This document shows, one piece after another, positions 56,857-64,000 of a stretch of 64,000 bases of DNA. The position numbers were made by a program, and so were the translations under genes. Below the pieces are notes generated by a model, which saw only the letters and a program-made list of their open reading frames with translations, did not search any database and was not told the DNA's origin. Source of the stretch: Heterotrichella gracilis (Eukaryota > Sar > Xanthophyceae > Tribonematales > Xanthonemataceae); assembly GCA_032358255.1 (NCBI GenBank), contig JAULBX010001669.1, positions 62,001 to 126,000 of the forward strand, read 5' to 3'. The first letter of the stretch is position 1; each line of letters opens with the position of its first letter.

Positions 56857-59584
56857 CTATTTCTTCTCTCGTTGTCCATAGTACCAGGTGGCAAGCGTAT
56901 TGGGGTCAACACCCAGGTTGTAGGAAAGCAAAATCGCCTGCAAGCATATGCACAAACCCTTAGGTTCTCGCCGCCAATACAATCAAGGCTTCTGCCCCGG
57001 CAGCAGTGCTCAGCATGATGTACCGTACATAGTATGTAGTGCTCTGAGACGCATTGGCCATGTGTACCACGCCTTGCTGGGCATATTGCCTGGGGCCATC
57101 TGCTTTCATGCGCATTATCCTGATGCAATGGAGCCCTGTGGCATGCAGTGGCCCATGAGCCAAACACGTGGGCTATGCATGCGGCACACACAAACCCATT
57201 CAATGCGACCGTACATTTTAAGGGTTAAAGATAAAGCTAGACAGCCTGCGTTACCCCCATATTTGCAGCATAGCCATCACAGAACGTTTGGTATTATGCT
57301 CAATCCCACCTGGTTCATGAGCGTCGTCTTGATGAATCCGTGCTTGTGCCAGCGCCGGGCCGAGGTGGTGATGGGCTGGCGCACAATGACAGGGGGGCCA
57401 AGCTGGCGCAGGCGCCGCACCAGGTCAACATCCTCCATCAGCGCTATCTCTCGAAACCCTTGCAAGTCCCTGCGTGGACCAACCCAGCATGACTGCTGCG
57501 CCCCCATTCCATGCACACATTGCCAGCAGTATCATGTTGTGGTGGTGGTTGTATATATTGTAAATGTAGTTGCATGCATTGTACTTGTACTTGTAACTGT
57601 ACTTGTAACTGTAAATGTGACTGAAGTTTAATATTGTAGCTGCAGCCGTACTCCTGTGTGACCTCTTAAAGGTGCCACTGACCCACCTGAATGTACACAA
57701 TGACCCGCCGATCACGGTACCCACCTGAATGTGTGCGCCTTGACAAAGATGGCCTGGTCCCCGTAGGGCATGTGCGTCAGGTGGGTGCGCAGCCACACGC
57801 CGCAGCGCAGCACGCGACCTCCCCAGCTGGCGTCCTGCGAGTTAAGGGTTTAGAGGATTCAGCCAAACCCTAAGCCTAAACCCTACATGGATGCGCAGCC
57901 ACACGCCGCAGCGCAGCACACGCCCTCCCCATCTTGAGTCCTGCAGGGGGGTTTAGGGCAAGGGTGGAATATATGCCCCACAGGTGAGATTCACATGCAC
58001 AGCAGCTGGTAGTGGGGCTATAATTGCAAGCAGCAATCATTGTCAAGTGTGGATTATGAAGCTGGAATATGCAGCTACATCATGTACCATTTTCTTTACA
58101 AACTAAATTTGCACCTTTTGATTGGATGAGAAATTTGCAAACCCGGTCCCATCATGGCGCTCATTGCATTGACGGTTCGAGTACATCACACGATCCCATA
58201 TGAAAGTGCATATAGACGCTGATTGGATGCAGAGTGCCAACCCTCACATCTGTTTGTATGGTTTCGAAGCAGCCCCACTGGCCTGACCCCGGCCCATGCT
58301 GCGCAGAGTGCTGCTCAAATGCCTGCCGCATGTGTTGTTGGTACCTGCACCAGGGTGGGGTAGTAGAGCTCAAGAATGCAGATTTAGGGTATCTGTGTGA
58401 CTCCGTGCATTAGGCATGGCAGTGCTGGTTAGAATTGTACATGGCATAGGATCAATGCAAGTGATAGTATGACCGGACCACCCATTTCCACTCCTTCACG
58501 GTGCTCACCCGGGGGCCAGGTTACATTCTGCAGGGAGGAACAGCAGAGTGCCGCCACTGCAAAGCCCCGATGTGGCGTGTTTACATAGCTTGGATGGCAT
58601 GCACTCTTGGACAAACGAGGTGTGCACTTCGACAACCATGGGTGCGCGTTTGCAACAGGTGCTCGTCTGAGCGCATGCAAATATTGCGCCATTCACAGTC
58701 TCACCCATGAGGCAGGGTGCTGTCTGCATGGAGGAACAGCAGGGTGTTGCCGCTACAGTGCCCCGCCCCCGCGTTCATCTGGACAGCCCTCCCCTTGGGC
58801 GCACACACCACCTGCAGGGCCATTGCACGCAGCTAAGTTTCTGGGCCTGAACCCTAAACCCTAAACACGTGGACAGAGGAGTGCCGTGGTGCGGTAGAGC
58901 ACACACCACCTGCAGGGTCAATGCACACAGCAAGGTCTTAGAGCTTGAACCCTAAACCCTAAACACGTGAACAGAGCAGTGCCGTGGTGCAATAGGGCAC
59001 ACACCTTTGCCCCTGCCTTGCGAGCAGTGGCTGCTGTCCCATCCCCGCTCCCGCCATCCACAACCACCACCTCCGCCACTGACACCCCCGGCGTGGAGCT
59101 GGAGGGCAAACAGCTGCAGGGGTGAAACCTCACGTCACACAACTATGTGGGGAGGAAAGCACGTGTGCAAAAAAGCACCTGTGGTCCTAGGCTGCAGTTA
59201 TATTCAGAGGGTCGCCATCAGCCAGCAACCTGCAGGCGTGTATGGTGCTTCACCTTGCAACTGCAATCCCAACCCTTGCCTCCTCGTCCTGCAAGAATAT
59301 AAGGCACGGTCACGGAAGTAACAGAAAAGACCTCTGTGGTGTTTCTAGCGCTTGCAGCAGGGGAAAAGCGACTAAGGCTGAGGTGGGGGAGCGCAACATA
59401 CCAGTGCTGGAATGATTACAGAGAGGTGCAGTTGGTCAGCTGGGGTTGCCTGCTTCACGCGTTTAGTGGTATCGCCGCCTTGCAGCCGATTCTTCAAGTA
59501 TGAAAGTAAGGAGAACGCGCCAGCTACTGGTGGGAGTGCACCGCTCAGCGCGGCGTGATCGTCGCTAGGCATTGGCATATGCAT
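56857..59584 (-). CDS. Family 2 glycosyltransferase (TIGR04283-like)
   Basis: Eight phase-checked exons (59584-59402, 59288-59254, 59113-59005, 58811-58705, 58344-58248, 57834-57725, 57469-57310, 56937-56857) give 293 residues. GT-A fold signatures: HLSVIIPALDEEARVG near residue 55, EVVVVDGGSGDGTAATARKA, a nucleotide-binding-like stretch APKGRAVQMNAGAG, the DxD-like LLFLHADSTLP, HMPYGDQAIFVKAHTF, ALMEDVDLVRRLRQLG, SARRW, and a terminal NLGVDPNTLATWYYGQ. This order matches bacterial and plastid-lineage TIGR04283 glycosyltransferases. Substrate unknown. No transmembrane segment is seen; the N-terminus of about 50 residues might be an organelle leader. Three of its exon edges have duplicated copies in neighbouring introns. 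Confidence 0.88.
57776..57946 (-). repeat. Duplicated acceptor plus ~60 bp exon start (GT2 exon 6)
   Basis: The exon start at 57834 (GACGCCAGCTGGGGAGG...) has a diverged copy about 110 bp upstream in the transcript (57889-57946) with its own GCAG acceptor. The copies are separated by AAACCCTAAGCCTAAACCC-type sequence. If spliced in, the copy would run into the telomere-like spacer. Confidence 0.85.
58505..58750 (-). repeat. Duplicated exon end and donor (GT2 exon 4)
   Basis: CTGCTGTTCCTCC...GGGTGAG at the real exon 4 end (donor after 58705) is repeated about 195 bp downstream (58505-58560), keeping GGGTGAG. Confidence 0.75.
58800..59005 (-). repeat. Tandem duplication of acceptor edge with CCCTAAA spacer (GT2 exon 4)
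   Basis: The acceptor CCTGCAG/GTGGTGTGTGC (exon start 58811) is repeated at about 58898-58918, and a further partial copy abuts the exon 3 donor near 59000. Each unit also carries AACCCTAAACCCTAAACACG and a GTGCCGTGGTGC segment, with a period of about 90-110 bp. Confidence 0.88.
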
Positions 59585-60209
59585 GCATGCATAAATTTAA
59601 TATGCATGCACTGCCACATGCCATCAAGCCCAAGTGCTCGGCCTTTGATTCAGCCTGCCCGCCAATGCCAGGCCTGAAACTATCGATAGTGCGATAAAAG
59701 GTGGTGCCAGCAACCGCTTGTGTAGATTGCGAGGCAAAAACCTATTGAGAGGGTGGGATCTCAATTGTAACTCGTAGGGATATGATTTTCAGGATGTATC
59801 CCCGTCGATAAAGCACGTATTCCGATCACATGAAAAATCGCCATGCGCAAAGATGCCGATTGCAGCAATCGTGCGCAAGGTTGCAGCATGCCGCGGCTTC
59901 TGGAACAAGCTATAAAGCTGGCTATCATACCGAACTACCGCCAACCAGAGCATGCCAAACGCAACAGCATTTTGAAAACACTAATACTTCAAGGGATTCC
60001 CACAATTTCATTGTTGACAAGGTGTTGTGTGACTCACCACCAAACCAAAGTGACCAGCGCTTTAGCGCAGGTAAGTCCTGGCTACTTCCTGCTGGTGCTT
60101 TGCTCCTAATGCATGCATGCTATCGCTCCATAGCGCTAGCGAACCCGTTGAGCTCACACCATGCATATGGTCGCAGACGATACAACCAAACAGACAAAAG
60201 CGAGCAGCC
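59585..60209. promoter_or_regulatory. Divergent upstream region (GT2 / SYLF protein)
   Basis: 625 bp between divergent ATGs. TGCATGCATGC palindromes occur right at the GT2 start (59576-59611) and again at 60110-60121. No gene seen. Confidence 0.5.
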
Positions 60210-62179
60210 ATGATGTCCCTGAAGCTGAAAGAATTCCCCCAATCCGCAACGAGGGTACTTCGCGAGGCGCTGTCCGGTGAACCCCTGCTGCTCCGGACAA
60301 GCGCCCACACCCCCAGCACCGTGTCGGAGTTGCTGAAAGCTGCAGAGGTGGGTGGAGGACTATGGTGGCATGCATGCATGTTCACGAGTAATATTCCGAC
60401 ACACGTGGACGCCTTTGTGACTTGTGAACAGGAACAACTGCTTTATTAGCAATCCTATGTTTGCTGGGCAAGCTCAGCCACGTGCGTGCCTGAAGGTTGA
60501 CGTGTGTGTGTCCAAACTCCCATGCATGCCAGCTCCGAAACCATCTCCGAAACCAACCCCCGAAACACCTGCTGCATATATATGCTGCCAGCCTGCCAGC
60601 TCAGGTCTTTCGTTGACTCGTGCCTGATTGGGAGTTGTGGAACTTGTTTTCTGTAAAACCCTTGAGTTGTTCACGTCGTCCGGAACCGGGTCAATTGGTG
60701 GGTACACTCCGTCCGCCCATTGGCGTAACCTTCACACCCCTGCTTCTGAAGAGGCTGCCTTCCCTGTCAGGGGCCTGTCTGCCAGTGGAGCATTAGGGGC
60801 TGATACCAGAGCCAAGCATTCCTTAATGTTGTCGTGTACAGTTGGCTTCAAAATTGGCTTCTTTCACCCGCCACCCAGACAGGGGTAGCTAAGGAGGGGT
60901 CTAGACCCACTCAGATCTGACCGACTCTGTGGCCTGCAGGGCATTCTGGTGCTTGAGGAGATCAAGGTTGGGCTGATAGCCGGCGTGAAGCTGGGCCAGG
61001 CCATCCTGCTCAAGAAGCTGCGGCGAGCAGACGGCAGCGTGGAGTGGACTGCGCCTGTGTACCTCAAGGCCAGGGAGTTCTCTGCAGGGCTGACAATCGG
61101 TACGGGACAAGCCATTACTCCCTACATCCTAAACTGGGTCTTTCTTGTTAATTTAATCACAGGACATTGCATTGGTTTGGTACCACGATGCTTACTGCAA
61201 TGAGCCCAGTGGAACGCTGCGAACGTACTGTGATGCTGTGCCTGTCTTAGAAGGCTGAAAAGGGCTGATCAGCTGCTACAACCGCGCATGTATCATGACT
61301 GCGCTGGCCTTGTTGGGTTTTACCTCCCGCGCAATTACCCTTTCACAAAGTAGACAAACGTACCCATCTGGCAAACGTAACTGAGAAAGGGACTTTTACT
61401 TCCAGGTGTTGACAAGGTGGAGGCCCTGCTGCTGCTGACCGAGGAGGGTGTTGAGATGTACAGCGAGGCGCTGACCCAAGTGGACCTGGACGTGAACGCA
61501 GTGACGGTCAGCAACAGGAACAACAAGTACCTGTCCGACGCGCTCACCCTCATGCACGAGGGCAAGTCCAACGTAGCCTTTGTGCTGGAGAAAGGGGTGA
61601 TGTACGACATATCGCTGGGAGGTACGCCACTGTGCGCACTGTAAGCCTGTCTCCATGGCAAATGTGGCCTTTATTTCAGCTGTTTGGAACCGCTATCTAG
61701 GTTGTTACCTGCCATTATCATGACAAGTAGCTGCTGTGTGGCGCAGCACATATCTCTTTTACTTTACGTTTGGTACATTGTGGATAACAAATAAATTATC
61801 ATGTTGATTCTGTGACTAATGTACATGATATTCATGCCTCGGATCCCTCCCCACAGGGCTCAAGGTGTTCCCCGATGAAGCCAAAAACAAGCAGGAGTAC
61901 GGCGCCGACGTGACCATTCCCCAGATCCTGAGCGGCGCCGTCCCCTTCCCCGACTCCCTCGCCCCCCTGGCAATTGAGCTCAAAGTCCTCATGGAGGGTC
62001 AGCCACAAGATCAGGACCAGCTTGGTGAGGTGACCAAGGACCAGCCCCACCTCAAGGTGGAGGGCCACGAGGTGAAGGTTGAGAGCGGGGAGGATGTGGC
62101 GCTTGAGAAGGATGTTGCGCGGGTGAGGGACCAGATGCGGGCGGAGATTCGCGCGGAGGATGGGCTGGCGCCACTGTAG
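60210..62179 (+). CDS. SYLF (Ysc84/DUF500) domain lipid-binding protein
   Basis: Four phase-checked exons (60210-60347, 60940-61099, 61406-61621, 61857-62179) encode 278 residues. After a helical N-terminus (SLKLKEFPQSATRVLREALS) comes a SYLF-like core: LVLEEIKVGLIAGVKLGQAI, a DGSVEWTAPVYL strand, and VDKVEALLLLTEEGVEMY, where the family usually has its I/VLxNTEE-type segment. The SYLF fold binds phosphoinositides and acidic lipids on membranes. There is no FYVE or SH3 partner domain. Instead the C-terminus is a charged Lys/Glu/Asp/Gln-rich helix ending in EDGLAPL. Two ATGs in tandem (60210 and 60213) open the gene. Assignment rests on pattern, not on a search. Confidence 0.75.
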
Positions 62180-63315
62180 CCGTTGGTGTTGCAGTAAAGC
62201 ATGGGAGCGAGAATGAATTTCCGCACACTGGGAGGAATATTTAAAGGCACGATTTTGGAAGGAAAAAATAAAATAGCGTCTACAGGGGGTAAGCGAGGTA
62301 CAACAGACAGAGTTTCCTTGACGGTGGGACAAACTAGTTTGTGCGCAGTGAAGGCGGGATTGCCTTTGCCACATGTATACATATTACTGTTGGACGCAGA
62401 TTATTGTTGAAGGCATTTGTACTCTAGTGTTCGCAAGTAGAAGTCGGTAACTGGGTCAGGGACGATGTCTCGTGCCACTTTTGACCATTTTGTTTTCGAG
62501 CCGTGCTGTAAAAGGCTTTTCTTGCGCAACCATTTAGATACTGTATTTATAAGTAGTGTCAACTGCATGCAATAAAGTGTTTTAACAAGTCTGCTGCTCA
62601 CCAGAAAAGGCAAATACCATACGGACCCTGTGCAACCCCACTTGCGTGGTGGGTGGGTCCTACCAAGTTGGGCAGGGCCTCATAAAATGGCGTTACTGTA
62701 TGTCTCATGACTGAAGCATATGTGTGTTGCTGTACGGGTATCTTCTCTGTACCCATGTTTGTATTGGTAACAGTATTCTGCGGGCTGATGGACATACAAG
62801 GGCATAACCTTTGATGGTTCTGTGTTTGGTCGCAGGCTCTGAAACCCTTTGGCAAGAGGGGCGAGAATCCTAATACCCAGCCTAATACCCTAGAAACCCC
62901 CAAAGTTTTAAAATGGGCGATTGCACCCGCACCCGTGGCTTTTTAGCAGCGTCAGTTGTACAGTCCATGCAGAAAACGTTGCAACCAGTGTAACCAGATA
63001 CTTTGCGCTCCTCTTCACTTTGGAACAGTTGATTTTGGGTCAGACTTGCATGCAAGATGCCAGATGCATCTGAACGGGACCCGTAACGGTGAAACAGCCA
63101 CTACGTTACGTAGTATGTAGTTGCTGTGTCCTAAGCCCTTGAGAGGTTTTGAATTGCCTGTATATTTGACCTAAGAGGGCCACTGGCGTTCTCCTCTTGG
63201 GACAACAACTTTTCGAAACAGACTGAGTTTGAACCGTTTGTACACATCAGCTGAGGCAATGTGACTGGGGTTGTGCACCGTCTGTCCAGCAAATGTGACC
63301 CTGCATACCCCCGTC
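62180..63315. other. 1.1 kb spacer upstream of VPS52
   Basis: Contains the SYLF 3' flank and the VPS52 promoter. No gene or repeat family is recognised. A short uORF-like frame (63271, non-ATG) precedes the VPS52 ATG. Confidence 0.5.
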
Positions 63316-64000
63316 ATGCCGGCAGCTTCGGTACCACCCAGCAACGCTGGCGAAGAGCTGGAGGACCGGGACGAGCAGGACCAGGGGACCATCAGTCTGG
63401 GCGAGCTCGACATCACGACCACCACCATCAGCTTGGCCGGCGTGGAGCAGCAGATAGAGAAGTTTGTGGACCACGAGGTGCTCAAAGCTATCCTTGATCA
63501 GGGCTGTGATCCCAAGGAGTATGGCCGGGAGTATGAGGCCAAACTACGGCAAGCTGAGCTGGAATCCATCCAGGACTACATCACAGAGAGTGACAACCTG
63601 GTGGCCCTGCACGAACAGGTACTTCCTCCTGAGATAAATACTATACGTAGGTACAACTGACGATTGCAGTCCTGTTCCACAGATTGCCCTGATACCGGTA
63701 CAATGGTTGTTTGCATGTCTCTGCCCCTGCCAACCTATATGCATGCATTGCAGATAAAAAACTGCGATGAGATCTTGGCCACGATGGAGGACCTGCTGGG
63801 CAAGTTCCAGTCCGACCTGGGCAACATCAGCACGGAGATCAGGCACCTGCAGGAGCAGTCACAGACTATGAGCGTCAAGCTCAAGAACAGGAAGGCCACG
63901 CAGCAGAAGCTGGGCTTCTTCATCGAGAGCGTGACCATCCCCGCCCAGCTGATCGAGGGGGTGGTGCAGAGCGAGGTGGACGACAAGTTTCTGGAATACC
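63316..64000 (+). CDS. VPS52: VPS52, GARP/EARP tethering complex subunit (partial, N-terminus)
   Basis: Two exons are visible (63316-63618 and 63754 to beyond the window). The N-terminus is acidic and disordered. It then shows the VPS52 coiled-coil start: QIEKFVDHEVLKAIL, GREYEAKLRQAELESIQDYI, ESDNLVALHEQIKNCDEIL, then LLGKFQSDLGNISTEI, MSVKLKNRKATQQKL and FIESVTIPAQLIEGVV, the most conserved part of the family. GARP tethers endosome-derived vesicles at the trans-Golgi. The phase across the single intron is zero. The 3' part lies beyond 64000. Confidence 0.9.

Overview
This is a piece of nuclear chromosome from a eukaryote, most likely a green alga. The protein families are plant-like: an HIR/stomatin-type protein, a plant-type sterol-4-carboxylate dehydrogenase, a GHMP homoserine kinase with a plastid-targeting-like leader, and isopentenyl phosphate kinase. 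Genes are split into many short exons by short introns (usually GT-AG, at least two GC-AG), coding exons are GC-richer than introns, and the plant/chlorophyte telomere motif TTTAGGG recurs inside introns and spacers. A trebouxiophyte is plausible, but the species cannot be fixed from the sequence. I see no rRNA, tRNA, CRISPR array, prokaryotic operon signal, or recognisable retroelement or virus-like element.

Layout. 1-1805 (+): end of a coiled-coil protein. 2545-4832 (-): a two-TM membrane protein with a long disordered tail. 5182-7159 (-): isopentenyl phosphate kinase. 7160-9376: a 2.2 kb gap with at most one doubtful small gene. 9377-16131 (-) and 16889-23305 (+): two SulP-STAS-cyclic-nucleotide-binding transporters, head to head across a 757 bp shared upstream region. 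23443-25385 (-): a coiled-coil protein. 25939-28026 (+): a type II membrane glycosyltransferase-like protein. 28027-30339: a gene-poor gap. 30340-37177 (-): a FIG4-type SAC phosphoinositide phosphatase with a very long disordered C-terminus. 37917-38760 (-): a YchJ/SEC-C protein. 39899-40317 and 40340-41692 (+): PET100 and a sterol-4-carboxylate 3-dehydrogenase, only 22 bp apart. 41903-43407 (-): coatomer epsilon. 44125-46695 (+): homoserine kinase. 47819-51944 (-): an unknown protein with a Rad18/UBZ4-like zinc finger. 52862-56075 (+): an HIR-type band-7 protein. 56857-59584 (-): a family-2 glycosyltransferase. 60210-62179 (+): a SYLF-domain lipid-binding protein. 63316-64000 (+): start of VPS52.

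Several products act in membrane traffic and lipid identity (FIG4, epsilon-COP, VPS52, SYLF, HIR, two glycosyltransferases), but they are dispersed and not an obvious cluster. Exon models for SulP-B, the two glycosyltransferases, homoserine kinase, HIR, SYLF, PET100, the sterol dehydrogenase, YchJ and the zinc-finger protein were checked for phase and give continuous frames.

The most unusual signal is structural. At a dozen places a splice site plus a few tens of bases of the adjoining exon has been tandemly duplicated into the intron, often with degenerate TTTAGGG/CCCTAAA repeats between copies. These leave decoy donors, decoy acceptors and one potential poison exon. Other notable items are the probable dicistronic PET100-sterol dehydrogenase locus, the divergent SulP pair in which one copy has lost the cNMP-binding arginine, and two perfect short-loop inverted repeats in introns.
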